NCBI GenBank assembly: GCA_964405405.1
Contig: CAYONT010000002.1
Location: 62,001-126,000, forward strand
Reading direction: 5' to 3'
Length of the DNA: 64,000 nucleotides
Origin: CAMCYM01 sp964405405
Lineage (GTDB): Bacteria; Bacteroidota; Bacteroidia; Flavobacteriales_D; Sanyastnellaceae
Part shown: positions 41,232-50,209 of the stretch, in pieces
Layout: each line of letters starts with the position of its first letter
How positions within the stretch are numbered: position 1 is the stretch's first letter
Position numbers and translations under genes: made by a program
Notes under the pieces: model-generated
The model's database searches: none
Told to the model about the DNA's origin: nothing
The model's input: only the letters and a program-made list of their open reading frames with translations

Positions 41232-42514
41232 TTCTCAGGGTGGGGCCTTCAAAGCTTCAGGGTGTGGTGGAGGTTCCGCCCTCCAAAAGCGTGGCCCAAA
41301 GGCTCATTGCTGCAGCCGCCTTGTGCCCGGGTGCCAGCATGATTCGTGGCATCGGTGATTGCGATGACGTGACGGCCGCGTTGGGGGCGGTCGCCGGACT
41401 GGGAGCCACGGTGGAGTTGGGTGAAACCGATGTGCGCGTCATAGGATTTGGAGGAAAACCAGTCCCCCGCATGCCGGTGGTTGATCTGGGGGAATCTGGA
41501 TTGGGGGTTCGCATGTTTGCCCCCATCGCTGCCTGCGGTACGATGCCTGTGACACTGACAGGAACGGGAAGTTTGTTGGGACGCCCCATGGAAACCTGGG
41601 ATCAAACCGAGGGATTGGCAGGCGTGATCTCCACCACTTCGGGCAAATTGCCCTTGCGCATCCATGGCCCCCTCCGGGCAGGGGAGTATCGACTCGACGC
41701 TTCCATGAGTTCCCAATTTGCAACTGGGTTGCTGATGGCGCTGCCCACATTGGACGGAAACAGCACGCTGATTCTGGAGAATACCACCAGCCGGCCTTAC
41801 ATCGATTTGACTTGTTCTTTGTTAACGTTTTTCGGTCTGGACATCACGGAAGAAACCGACGGATGCTTCCGGATTCCAGGTGGTCAATCTTATGTTCCTC
41901 AATCCATTCGGGTGGATGGCGACTGGAGTGCGGCCGCGACTTTGCTGGTTGCGGGAATGTTGGCGGCCGATCCCGTCCTCACGGTTTCGGGATTGGACAA
42001 CAGGTTCCCCCAGGCTGATGAAGCGATTCGCGGTGCCTTGTTGTTCGCGGGCGGAGCCATGAGTGGAACAGACAACGGAATCCAAATCGCCCAGCGGCCG
42101 GTTCGTGCCTTCGATGTCAATTTGGAGCACTGTCCCGATTTATTCCCAGCACTGGCGGCGCTGGCCGCTTTTGCGGATCGACCCTCACGGTTGCGGGGCG
42201 CGGGTCGTTTGGCCTACAAAGAGTCCGATCGCGCGGAGGCGATTCAACGTTGTTGGCAACAAGCCGGCATTTCGGTGACGCGGGAGGAAGACACCTTGGT
42301 CGTGCATCCTCGCAAAGGGAAGGACAAAGTGTTGCCGGCTCGGATCCAGGCGGGAGGCGACCACCGAATCGCCATGGCATGCGCCCTGCTGGGGCTCGCT
42401 GGTGCCCCCATTGAGATTGACGGGGCTGAATGCGTCGCCAAAAGCTACCCTGCGTTTTTTGACGATTTGGAGGCCATAGGTGGAAAGATCCAATGGGTTT
42501 CCTCTCCCGCTTAA
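41228..42514 (+). CDS. aroA: EPSP synthase (3-phosphoshikimate 1-carboxyvinyltransferase)
   Basis: A 428-residue enolpyruvyl transferase joining shikimate-3-phosphate and phosphoenolpyruvate. The N-terminal VPPSKSVAQRLIAAAAL binds phosphate, LGESGLGVRMFAPIA replaces the usual GNAGTxxR loop, and SMSSQFATGLLMALP and RLAYKESDRAEAI follow. The C-terminal GDHRIAMACALLGL is diagnostic. The sequence is a divergent, Bacteroidota-type AroA. It overlaps ubiE by ATGA and is followed by a 69-base gap before mpl with its own -7-like element. Confidence 0.93.
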   Translation: MILRVGPSKLQGVVEVPPSKSVAQRLIAAAALCPGASMIRGIGDCDDVTAALGAVAGLGATVELGETDVRVIGFGGKPVPRMPVVDLGESGLGVRMFAPIAACGTMPVTLTGTGSLLGRPMETWDQTEGLAGVISTTSGKLPLRIHGPLRAGEYRLDASMSSQFATGLLMALPTLDGNSTLILENTTSRPYIDLTCSLLTFFGLDITEETDGCFRIPGGQSYVPQSIRVDGDWSAAATLLVAGMLAADPVLTVSGLDNRFPQADEAIRGALLFAGGAMSGTDNGIQIAQRPVRAFDVNLEHCPDLFPALAALAAFADRPSRLRGAGRLAYKESDRAEAIQRCWQQAGISVTREEDTLVVHPRKGKDKVLPARIQAGGDHRIAMACALLGLAGAPIEIDGAECVAKSYPAFFDDLEAIGGKIQWVSSPA

Positions 42515-42583
42515 AGGGACTCGTTGTGGATAATTCTCTGCCTGACCTATGCTGATGCCTGCCCGAGGTGATGAACTTTGGGC

Positions 42584-43930
42584 ATGCGGATACACTTCAT
42601 TGCCATTGGCGGGAGCGCCATGCACAACTTGGCCCTGGCGTTGCACGATGGAGGCCACCGTGTTTCGGGGTCTGATGACCAAATCCTTGAGCCTTCTCGC
42701 AGCCGTTTGCGTGAGGCTGGGTTGTTGCCTGAATCGGATGGTTGGCATCCCGAGCGTATCACGACGGCGCTGGATGCCATTGTGCTCGGCATGCATGCCC
42801 GCAAAGACAACCCGGAGTTGCTGGCCGCCCAAGCGCTCGGCATTCCCATCCATTCTTACCCTGCATTTTTGTTTCAAGCTACGGCAAACAAAATGCGGAT
42901 TGTGGTCGGTGGATCTCATGGAAAAACCACCATCACATCCATGTTGTTGCATGCCTTAAAGCACGTTGGGAGGCAAGGTGACTTCATGGTGGGAGCTCAA
43001 TTGCCGGGATTTAATCGCATGGTGCATCTCGACGCATCCAACGAATTTGCTGTGTTCGAGGGGGATGAATACCTCAGTTCTCCTTTGGATGACCGCCCTA
43101 AGTTTTTTCATTACCAGCCACACCTGACCCTGCTGTCTGGCATTGCTTGGGACCACATCAACGTTTTTCCCACTGAGGAGGCTTATGTGGAGGTCTTTGA
43201 CCGCTACCTGACCACCTTGGCTCCGGAAGCTCAGGTGGTTTGGTGCGCAGAAGACCAAGCCTTGGCAGATGTGGTGAGCAGGCAAACCCGGAGCGACCTC
43301 ACCTTTTTACCCTATTCCACCCCAGCATATGAAGTTTTTACCGACGGCACGACTGAAATCCATTGGCCGGATGGAACCCGAGCCCGCACCCCGTTGATCG
43401 GCATCCACAACCTTCAGAACATGGCGGGAGCCCGTGCACTCGCCACGGCCATGGGGGTGGAACCCGCTGCCTTTGATGTTGCGATGTCGGATTTTACGGG
43501 TGCTGCGAGACGCTTGGAGTCTTGGGACAGCGGGGACAACTTTGATGTTTTTAGGGATTTCGCCCATGCTCCTTCGAAAGTGCGAGCGACGGTAGCAGGG
43601 GTTCGCGCATCTCAACCCCATCGGAACCTGGTCGCCTATTTTGAACTGCACACCTTTTCCAGTTTGAACCGGGATTTTCTACCCACCTACCAAGGAACAT
43701 TGGATGCTGCTCACCGAGCGGTGGTTTACTTCGACCCCCAGGTCTTGGCTCAGAAGCGCATGCCCGAATTGGATGCAGCGTTCGTCAGGAGTTGCTTTGC
43801 CAACCCCAACCTCGAGATTGTTAACGATGTCGAGGTGCTACAGGCCATGTGGGACCAGGAGCATCGAGAGAACGCCACCCTTCTTCTGATGAGCAGCGGC
43901 TGGTTCGGCGGTGCCCGGTGGAACCGATAA
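42584..43930 (+). CDS. mpl: UDP-N-acetylmuramate:tripeptide ligase (Mpl) for peptidoglycan recycling
   Basis: A Mur-ligase-fold enzyme of 448 residues. It has MRIHFIAIGGSAMHNLALAL (Mpl/MurC N-terminus), ATP-binding GGSHGKTTITSML, FEGDEYLSSPLDDRPKF, HNLQNMAGARAL and a C-terminal domain starting DFAHAPSKVRATV. The EGDEY segment and DFAHAP match Mpl rather than MurC. Mpl re-attaches recycled L-Ala-D-Glu-mDAP to UDP-MurNAc. The start is the ATG at 42584, 3 bases after GAACTTTG; a TTG two codons earlier is part of that element. It converges on the ZIP transporter with 10 bases between stops. Confidence 0.93.
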   Translation: MRIHFIAIGGSAMHNLALALHDGGHRVSGSDDQILEPSRSRLREAGLLPESDGWHPERITTALDAIVLGMHARKDNPELLAAQALGIPIHSYPAFLFQATANKMRIVVGGSHGKTTITSMLLHALKHVGRQGDFMVGAQLPGFNRMVHLDASNEFAVFEGDEYLSSPLDDRPKFFHYQPHLTLLSGIAWDHINVFPTEEAYVEVFDRYLTTLAPEAQVVWCAEDQALADVVSRQTRSDLTFLPYSTPAYEVFTDGTTEIHWPDGTRARTPLIGIHNLQNMAGARALATAMGVEPAAFDVAMSDFTGAARRLESWDSGDNFDVFRDFAHAPSKVRATVAGVRASQPHRNLVAYFELHTFSSLNRDFLPTYQGTLDAAHRAVVYFDPQVLAQKRMPELDAAFVRSCFANPNLEIVNDVEVLQAMWDQEHRENATLLLMSSGWFGGARWNR

Positions 43931-43940
43931 CAAGGGGAAT

Positions 43941-44762
43941 TCAACCCAAGCCCACATCCAGTAGCATCATCAAAGCAAAACCTCCAATAAACCCGAGCGT
44001 GGCCACATCGGTATATTGGTCTCGTTGGGTCTCTGGAATCACTTCCTCCACCACGACATAGATCATCGCCCCTGCTGCAAAAGCCAGGGCGTAGGGCAAA
44101 ATGGCCTGCATTTGAATGACCGCCAACGCCCCCACGACACCGGCCACGGGCTCTACGATGGCGCTCAATTGTCCATACCATGCTGCTTTCCAACGGGGCA
44201 TTCCGCTTCGGTGGAGGGGCACACTGACCGCCAGCCCTTCGGGAAAGTTCTGAATGGCGATGCCCATGGCCAATGCCAGCGCCCCAGCCACCGTAGCCCC
44301 TTCCAATCCCAATGCAGCCCCGCCGAACAAAACGCCGACCGCCAGGCCCTCTGGTATGTTGTGCAAGGTGATGGCCAGCACCAGCAAAGTGTTTTTATGC
44401 CAAGGCGTGGCTACCCCTTCCGCTTCGTCCTTGGCAAAATTCAGGTGCAAATGAGGAAGTAGTTTGTCCAGTCCGAACAGGAACAGAGCACCCAAACAAA
44501 ACCCCAGAACAGCGGGCAAGGCCTTCATGAGCCCCACTCCCTCACTCATTTCAATGGCAGGTGTCAGCAACGACCAGCAACTGGCCGCAACCATCACCCC
44601 TCCCGTGAATCCCAACATGGCATCCAAGACGGAACGACTGATGTCTCGAAACAAAAAAATCACCGAAGCACCTGCAGCTGTCAACAACCAAGTCGTCGTG
44701 GTGGCGACCGCCGCAGCCTGAACCGGCTCCATCGATTCAAACCAAATGATTACTTCATTCAT
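43941..44762 (-). CDS. ZIP family divalent metal transporter
   Basis: A 273-residue transporter with eight predicted helices. The metal-site helices IV and V carry HNIPEGLAVGVLFGG and NFPEGLAVSVPLHRSG. The loop between helices III and IV has HLHLN, a short histidine patch. ZIP proteins import Zn, Fe or Mn down their gradients. It overlaps the mntR-like regulator by 8 bases (ATG at 44762 inside the last codons), so both are translated together; the regulator's metal-site residues point to manganese or iron. An upstream ATG at 44783 would lengthen the overlap. Confidence 0.9.
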   Translation of the reverse strand: MNEVIIWFESMEPVQAAAVATTTTWLLTAAGASVIFLFRDISRSVLDAMLGFTGGVMVAASCWSLLTPAIEMSEGVGLMKALPAVLGFCLGALFLFGLDKLLPHLHLNFAKDEAEGVATPWHKNTLLVLAITLHNIPEGLAVGVLFGGAALGLEGATVAGALALAMGIAIQNFPEGLAVSVPLHRSGMPRWKAAWYGQLSAIVEPVAGVVGALAVIQMQAILPYALAFAAGAMIYVVVEEVIPETQRDQYTDVATLGFIGGFALMMLLDVGLG

Positions 44763-45441
44763 GATCCATTGAAACCAATTCAAACATCATATTACCAGCA
44801 GTTTCCATCGTCCATATACATCTTTTTCCATCTAAGTACTCCACTTCAAAGGACCGATCGAACTCGAAGACCCGGAGCACGCGAAAACGCAATCCACAGA
44901 AGATCCCGAGCGCATCCAAATGCATCAAAAAGGCATCCTTCACGTCATGCATTCCCACCACCTCAGCCCACACATTCTGCGTCAAATCCTCAATCGACAA
45001 AACCCTCGGGCGCACGGGAAGAACCCCATGGGCATTGGGGATGGGGTCTCCATGAGGGTCCCACTGGGGGTGCCCCAAAAAACGATCCAAACGTTCTACC
45101 AATTCGCCTTGCCCGATGTGCTCCAATTGCTCAGCCATGTCATGCACCTCATGCCATGCGAACCCTAAACAATCCGAAAGGAACACCTCCCAAAGCCTGT
45201 GGCTGCGGACCAGCCCAAGGGCCCAACGACGTCCATCTTCGGTCAATGCTACCCCTCGGTAGGCCCGGTGGGTTACCCAGCCTTGACTCTCGAGCAACTT
45301 CACCATGCCCGTGACTGAGGCGGGCTTGCTTTGAACATAAGCGGCCAGTGCATTCGTGGAAACCCAAGGTGTGTCCCTCGAAAGGTGCAGAATCCCCTTC
45401 AAGTGGTCCGCCTGGCTGGTGGTGGGGATGGCTTGAGACAT
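44755..45441 (-). CDS. DtxR/MntR-family metal-dependent transcriptional regulator
   Basis: A 228-residue regulator. The winged helix (WVSTNALAAYVQSKPASVTGMVKLLESQGWVTHRAYRGVALTEDG in outline) is followed by a dimerisation domain with SHRLWEVFL and HEVHDMAEQLEHI; this carries the metal ligands. The position of the DtxR cysteine is Glu here (AEQLEH), as in MntR, which favours Mn2+. A C-terminal FeoA/SH3-like domain fills the last 75 residues. The gene is first in an operon with the ZIP transporter. The start is only 4 bases after TACCTTTG, so the mRNA is probably leaderless, and an inverted repeat of DtxR-box type sits just upstream. Confidence 0.92.
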   Translation of the reverse strand: MSQAIPTTSQADHLKGILHLSRDTPWVSTNALAAYVQSKPASVTGMVKLLESQGWVTHRAYRGVALTEDGRRWALGLVRSHRLWEVFLSDCLGFAWHEVHDMAEQLEHIGQGELVERLDRFLGHPQWDPHGDPIPNAHGVLPVRPRVLSIEDLTQNVWAEVVGMHDVKDAFLMHLDALGIFCGLRFRVLRVFEFDRSFEVEYLDGKRCIWTMETAGNMMFELVSMDHE

Positions 45442-45445
45442 GTCG

Positions 45446-45453
45446 CAAAGGTA
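45446..45453 (-). promoter_or_regulatory. -7 element TACCTTTG of the mntR-like/ZIP operon
   Basis: Exact TAnnTTTG, four bases before the ATG. Transcription would begin at or very near the start codon. Confidence 0.75.
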
Positions 45454-45460
45454 AATATTT

Positions 45461-45476
45461 TTTAGGGTAGGCTAAA
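45461..45476 (-). promoter_or_regulatory. Candidate DtxR/MntR operator TTTAGGGTAGGCTAAA
   Basis: A 16-base inverted repeat (12 of 16 positions symmetric; arms TTTAG/CTAAA). It resembles the DtxR/IdeR box as I remember it (TTAGGTTAGCCTAACC...). It lies 8-23 bases upstream of the -7 element, where a bound repressor would block polymerase. Confidence 0.6.
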
Positions 45477-45537
45477 TAACAAGCAATGTTCATCCAAAAA
45501 AAACAGATATACGAACCAATTGAAGCATCTTTAGCCC

Positions 45538-46041
45538 ATGACCCGAAGTGTTTTCCTCCTGCGTCATGGACATGCTTCACCCGAAGTCGCCCCACTCACT
45601 GACTTCAATCGGCCATTGAGCCCCAGGGGTGTTAGGGAGGTGACTCTTGTGGTCAACCAAGTGGCAGCTGCCTTCAACGGTCCGGGCACTCTGGCCTACA
45701 GCCCTGCGCGCAGAACCTCCGAGACCGCCGACATTGTCCGTGATGTCGTCGGGCCGCAATTGAGCGCTATGACTTGCTTCGAAAAGGGTTACCTCGCTGA
45801 TGCATGGACTTGGCTGGAATGGTTGTCACAACAACCGGATGACCTAGAATGGCTAGGCCTGGTGGGGCACAACCCCGGTCTCAGTGAATTGGGCACCTAC
45901 CTCACGGGACATGCATTGGAATTGCCCACTTCGGGTTGGCTCGAAATGGAGGTTTCTGTCTCAAATTGGAACCAAATCGCCCGACACACCGGTCGGATTC
46001 GTTCCTTTGTGGCTCCCAAATCCCGTTGGATTGCATGCTGA
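45538..46041 (+). CDS. SixA-type histidine phosphatase
   Basis: A 167-residue phosphoglycerate-mutase-fold phosphatase of the SixA branch. The RHG motif (FLLRHGHASP) starts at residue 8, the second arginine is in SPARRTSETADIV, and the catalytic His is in GLVGHNPGLSELGTYLTG. SixA acts on phosphohistidine of HPt domains in E. coli (ArcB) or, more generally, on PTS proteins; the target here is unknown. A CATCTTTA element lies 4 bases upstream. It is coupled to the next gene by a 7-base overlap. Confidence 0.9.
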   Translation: MTRSVFLLRHGHASPEVAPLTDFNRPLSPRGVREVTLVVNQVAAAFNGPGTLAYSPARRTSETADIVRDVVGPQLSAMTCFEKGYLADAWTWLEWLSQQPDDLEWLGLVGHNPGLSELGTYLTGHALELPTSGWLEMEVSVSNWNQIARHTGRIRSFVAPKSRWIAC

Positions 46042-47132
46042 ACAAACCCCTCCCCTGGCGTTCCATTCTCGGTCTGCTCGGGACGCTCATCGCATTGTAT
46101 GGTCTCTGGCGTTTTCGAGATCTGCTCGCATACATGCTCTTGGCTGTGGCCATCAGTTTCATCGGAAGACCCCTGGTGCTGGCCATCCACCGCATCCACA
46201 TTCGGAATCGCCCCATCCCCACAGGCATCGGAGCCGGAATCACCCTGCTGTCAATGTTCGCCGCTGCCGTGTTGTTGTTTCAGATCTTTTTGCCCATGGT
46301 CATTTCCCAAGCCGAAGCGGTTCGGCAGATGAACTGGCTCATGTTGGAGAGCACCCTCTCGGATCGTTTGGTTTGGCTTGACCAAGAATTGGGCGGATTG
46401 GATTTGAGCGGCAGAGGCATTCCAAATAGCCAGTTTGTACTCGAGGAATTGGCGCGTTGGCGGAACAAAAGCCAGGTGACCGATTTGCTTGCTGGGTTGC
46501 TATCTGGCCTGAGTGACCTCGCTGTGGCCCTGTTTTCCGTGCTCTTCATGTCGTTTTTCTTTCTGAAGGATGGGGCCTTGTTTCGGAATATGATCACAGC
46601 CATTACCCCGGATGGTTATGAGGAGAAAGTAGATTCTATCATCAACCGGACAACCGCCCTGCTCAGCCGTTACTTCATCGGACTCGTGATCCAAATCAGT
46701 TTGGTTACTACCACAGTGACCATCGGCTTGTGGCTGGTCGGTACGGAGCACGCATTTTTGCTCGGTCTGGTGGCGGGGATTTTCAACTTGGTCCCCTACG
46801 TAGGCCCCCTCGCGGGCACGGCCGTTGGGTTGCTGTTGGTAGCAGCCACCTTCGCCGCACAACCCGATCAACTATTTGGTGCTTTGGTGGGGGCTGGTTT
46901 GACCTATGCCATTGCCCAGCTCATCGACAATCTTTTTACCCAACCGGTTGTTTTTGCGAGCAGTGTAAACGCCCACCCTTTGGAGATTTTTGTGGTCATT
47001 GCCGTGGCGGGAAGCCTCGGAGGTCCCGTGGGCATGATGTTCGCCATTCCGGGCTACACCTTGTTCCGCATTGTTGCAAGGGAGTTTTTGAGTGGGTTCA
47101 AGGTCATCGACCGGCTTACGCACAATTTGTAA
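46035..47132 (+). CDS. AI-2E (PerM/YdiK-like) family membrane permease
   Basis: A 365-residue membrane protein of the AI-2 exporter/PerM family. Hydrophobic segments sit at the N-terminus (ILGLLGTLIALYGLWRFRD), at 60-80, and five or so in the C-terminal half. Conserved family patterns include FFFLKDGALFRNMI, GLVAGIFNLVPYVGPLAGTAVG and PVVFASSVNAHPLEIFVVI. Members transport unknown small molecules or Na+(Li+)/H+; the AI-2 name is inherited from E. coli TqsA. The ATG at 46035 overlaps the sixA end; no better start exists. It is followed by an 81-base gap with the pyrG promoter. Confidence 0.9.
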   Translation: MLNKPLPWRSILGLLGTLIALYGLWRFRDLLAYMLLAVAISFIGRPLVLAIHRIHIRNRPIPTGIGAGITLLSMFAAAVLLFQIFLPMVISQAEAVRQMNWLMLESTLSDRLVWLDQELGGLDLSGRGIPNSQFVLEELARWRNKSQVTDLLAGLLSGLSDLAVALFSVLFMSFFFLKDGALFRNMITAITPDGYEEKVDSIINRTTALLSRYFIGLVIQISLVTTTVTIGLWLVGTEHAFLLGLVAGIFNLVPYVGPLAGTAVGLLLVAATFAAQPDQLFGALVGAGLTYAIAQLIDNLFTQPVVFASSVNAHPLEIFVVIAVAGSLGGPVGMMFAIPGYTLFRIVAREFLSGFKVIDRLTHNL

Positions 47133-47173
47133 CAATCTCTTCACAGGTCAGGCATCCGGGTTCTGAATGCACT

Positions 47174-47181
47174 TACCTTTG
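47174..47181 (+). promoter_or_regulatory. -7 element TACCTTTG of pyrG
   Basis: Exact TAnnTTTG, 32 bases before the pyrG ATG. The rest of the 81-base gap shows no attenuator hairpin. Confidence 0.7.
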
Positions 47182-47213
47182 TTCCCCGTATTCTCCATCC
47201 TCGAATTCGGGCC

Positions 47214-48926
47214 ATGTCTCAACCTCCAGCCTCGGAAGCCATCGGAACTTCCACCCAACGCAACAGCCGTTACATCTTTGTAACCGGAGGCGTGAGTTCC
47301 AGCTTGGGCAAGGGGATTGTATCTGCTTCTTTGGCGCGTTTGCTACAAGCCAGGGGCTATTCGGTCACCATTCAGAAGTTGGATCCCTACATCAATGTGG
47401 ATCCTGGGACACTCAATCCTTATGAACACGGTGAATGCTACGTCACGGTAGACGGTGCGGAAACAGACTTGGACTTGGGACACTATGAGCGTTTTCTCAA
47501 CGTTCGAACCACCCAAGCGAACAACATCACCACGGGGCGCATCTACCAATCGGTGATCGACAAAGAACGTCGTGGGGAGTACCTGGGACGCACGGTACAA
47601 ATCATTCCACACATCACGGACGAGATCAAACGCTGCATCCAAATCCTTGGAACGCAGCACAACTACGACTTTGTCATCACCGAAATCGGCGGTACAGTGG
47701 GGGACATCGAGTCCTTGCCCTACATCGAGGCTGTGCGCCAAATGAAATGGGAATGCCCCCAGGAAACTTTGGTGGTCCATTTGACCCTGGTTCCCTACTT
47801 GGCAGCTGCTGGAGAACTCAAGACGAAACCCACCCAACACTCGGTCAAACAGTTGCTTGAATTCGGTGTACAACCTGATGTCTTGGTCTGCCGCACCGAA
47901 CACGAGTTAACGCCTGGTATCCGTCAAAAATTGGCTCAGTTCTGCAACGTGGCTCCCAACGCGGTGATTCAGAGCATTGACGCCGAGACCATCTACGATG
48001 TTCCCTTGTTGATGCGATCTGAACGATTCGATGAGGTAGTTCTGGCCAAGTTGGGGTTGCCAGTGGGTACGGAGGAACCCGACCTCGCTGACTGGGAAGC
48101 GTTCTTGCAGCGCTTCAAGCACCCGAAACAGAGCGTCCGAATCGGTTTGGTTGGAAAATATGTGGAACTCAAGGACAGCTACAAGTCCATCTCCGAAGCG
48201 CTCATCCATGCTGGGGCTGCGCTGGAAACCGACGTTCAAGTCGATTGGATCCATTCCGAGAGCATTCACCCACGCAACGTTGCCGAGAAACTGAACGGAC
48301 TCCAGGGAATCTTGGTCGCGCCGGGCTTCGGTTCCCGGGGCATCGATGGCAAAATCGAAGCCATCCATTTTGCCCGCACAGAAGGCATTCCCTTCTTCGG
48401 CATATGTCTCGGTATGCAATGTGCCGTGATTGAGTTTGCCCGAAACGTGTTGCATCTTCCAGAAGCACATTCGACGGAAATCAAGTCTTACACCCCGGAC
48501 CCCGTCATTGACATGATGGCGGAACAAAAGTCCCTGAAAAGCTTGGGGGGAACCATGCGTTTGGGGTCATTTCCTTGTGAGATTGCCCCCGATTCCCTGG
48601 CTGCTCAGGTTTATGGCCAAACCCGAATCGAAGAACGCCACCGGCACCGGTATGAATTCAACAATGCCTACCTGGAGCAATTCGAAGCGGCAGGCATGCG
48701 GGCTTCAGGTGTAAACCCCAGCACGGGATTGGTCGAAATCGTTGAGATTCCAGGACATCCCTATTTCATTGCGAGCCAGTTCCATCCGGAATATGCGAGC
48801 ACCGTTCTCGTTCCGCATCCCTTGTTCGTGGGCTTCATTACCGCAGCTTTAAAAAAAGCAGGGCCCGCTGAAAAATCGACCGAACGGACGTTGAACCAAC
48901 CCATTCAGGACGAAGCCAAGGCTTGA
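47214..48926 (+). CDS. pyrG: CTP synthase
   Basis: A 570-residue amidotransferase making CTP from UTP, ATP and glutamine. The synthase domain begins FVTGGVSSSLGKGIVSASLARLL and has LDPYINVDPGTLNPYEHGE, GAETDLDLGHYERF and VITEIGGTVGDIESLPYIEA. The class I glutaminase domain has the nucleophile Cys398 in FGICLGMQCAV and the His-Glu pair in QFHPEY near residue 525. All catalytic residues are present. It is monocistronic and overlaps the convergent O-antigen-ligase-like gene by 22 bases. Confidence 0.98.
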   Translation: MSQPPASEAIGTSTQRNSRYIFVTGGVSSSLGKGIVSASLARLLQARGYSVTIQKLDPYINVDPGTLNPYEHGECYVTVDGAETDLDLGHYERFLNVRTTQANNITTGRIYQSVIDKERRGEYLGRTVQIIPHITDEIKRCIQILGTQHNYDFVITEIGGTVGDIESLPYIEAVRQMKWECPQETLVVHLTLVPYLAAAGELKTKPTQHSVKQLLEFGVQPDVLVCRTEHELTPGIRQKLAQFCNVAPNAVIQSIDAETIYDVPLLMRSERFDEVVLAKLGLPVGTEEPDLADWEAFLQRFKHPKQSVRIGLVGKYVELKDSYKSISEALIHAGAALETDVQVDWIHSESIHPRNVAEKLNGLQGILVAPGFGSRGIDGKIEAIHFARTEGIPFFGICLGMQCAVIEFARNVLHLPEAHSTEIKSYTPDPVIDMMAEQKSLKSLGGTMRLGSFPCEIAPDSLAAQVYGQTRIEERHRHRYEFNNAYLEQFEAAGMRASGVNPSTGLVEIVEIPGHPYFIASQFHPEYASTVLVPHPLFVGFITAALKKAGPAEKSTERTLNQPIQDEAKA

Positions 48927-50209
48927 TCGTCTCGCCTGCGCCCTCTCCCCAACGGCCAGGGAAAGGAATGGCTAGGCTCCAATGCCAGCCCAAAGCATGT
49001 CCAAAAGACCACAAACACGACACCTGCCTGTAGCTCTAAAACACTTTCAAAGAGTGCGTTTAATGAAATCATAACAAGCAAAATAAATAACATAGGCTGG
49101 TTGTTTTTCCATGCAATCCAACCCCACAACGACCACCAAAAAACAAGAAGCAACATTCCCAACCAACCCAATGAGACCCCCCATTGCAACCACTGGTTAT
49201 GCGGGTTCAAGTGTTTCGTGAGTGCGTAATCAAATCCGGCATCTTGGTATGCTGCATCCAAAACATGGGGAGCATCCCCTGGTCCAACGCCACCGGGATT
49301 CTCCCTCAGCACATCCCATGCACCCTTCCATGCTTGCACGCGTCCTCCTGTTGAGCCCGTCTTGGTGGAAACGGGATGCGCTTCCTCGGCTTCTGCCCCT
49401 TCAGATATCCCCAGATCTTGCGCGGCCATCCACCCCAGCCACTCTGAGACCCGCTTGGAACCTGCCAGCCCACCCAATCCGATGAGCAAGGCGAGACTTA
49501 CCGTGATCAAAGACCGTTGCTTCCACGATCGGTAACGTTGCCCGGCCACCCCCAAAAGTCCGGCCCCCAAGACCCAGCCCGCTTTGGAGGCCAACAACCC
49601 CAGGTGAGCACTCCAAGGCAGCAGGAACCAACGCAGACTCCGATTTCGCTTCGCAGTGAGGAGCAACAGCAACAACCCTGCCCAAAGCAAATAAAAGGCC
49701 GCATAGCTGGGGTGAAAAGGCGAGGCCAACTTCTGGTACCGCCAAGGCAATGGCCATTCATCACGCCAAACGAACCCGAAGAAGCGGATCCAGACCCCGG
49801 CCATGTGTACGCACCAGCCAATAACAAAGGCCCAGGCCAAACGTCGCCAAAGTTGTGCCCTTTCTTCCCCCCGTACACGACGGAGGGTCTCCCAAGCCAA
49901 CCAAGGAGTCACCATCAAGGCCATTTTCGATTCCATTTGAAACCATCCTGCTGCCCAGTCGTCCGTCCACACCAGTGCCACCCCGTGCGCGAGGTACAGA
50001 ATCACAGGGGTTCCCAGCACCCAAAGCCATCCTTTGGGAGTTCCCATCGGTCCGCTCAACCGGGGGCGCGTCCACCTTGCGAGCAGAACGAAGATGCCCC
50101 ACAATATGTACACGTAGGAGGTAAAACGAGGGTTCACCGGCATCACGCCAGCCATGAGCACCGGGAACCCATGCCACAGAAAGGCACTGAGGTTTCGAAG
50201 GCGGGGCAT
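48905..50209 (-). CDS. O-antigen ligase / Wzy-C family membrane protein
   Basis: A 434-residue polytopic membrane protein with about 10-12 hydrophobic segments. The Wzy_C region has SKAGWVLGAGLLGVAG, then a periplasmic loop with STGGRVQAWKGAWDVLRENP (conserved arginine) and DYALTKHLNPHNQWLQWGVSLGW, the H-N pattern of WaaL/Wzy enzymes. It would ligate or polymerise undecaprenyl-linked glycans on the periplasmic face; ligase versus polymerase cannot be told. The ATG at 50209 shares one base with the GT2 stop (TGATG). An in-frame ATG at 50530 is inside the GT2 gene and rejected. Confidence 0.88.
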   Translation of the reverse strand: MPRLRNLSAFLWHGFPVLMAGVMPVNPRFTSYVYILWGIFVLLARWTRPRLSGPMGTPKGWLWVLGTPVILYLAHGVALVWTDDWAAGWFQMESKMALMVTPWLAWETLRRVRGEERAQLWRRLAWAFVIGWCVHMAGVWIRFFGFVWRDEWPLPWRYQKLASPFHPSYAAFYLLWAGLLLLLLTAKRNRSLRWFLLPWSAHLGLLASKAGWVLGAGLLGVAGQRYRSWKQRSLITVSLALLIGLGGLAGSKRVSEWLGWMAAQDLGISEGAEAEEAHPVSTKTGSTGGRVQAWKGAWDVLRENPGGVGPGDAPHVLDAAYQDAGFDYALTKHLNPHNQWLQWGVSLGWLGMLLLVFWWSLWGWIAWKNNQPMLFILLVMISLNALFESVLELQAGVVFVVFWTCFGLALEPSHSFPWPLGRGRRRDDQALASS

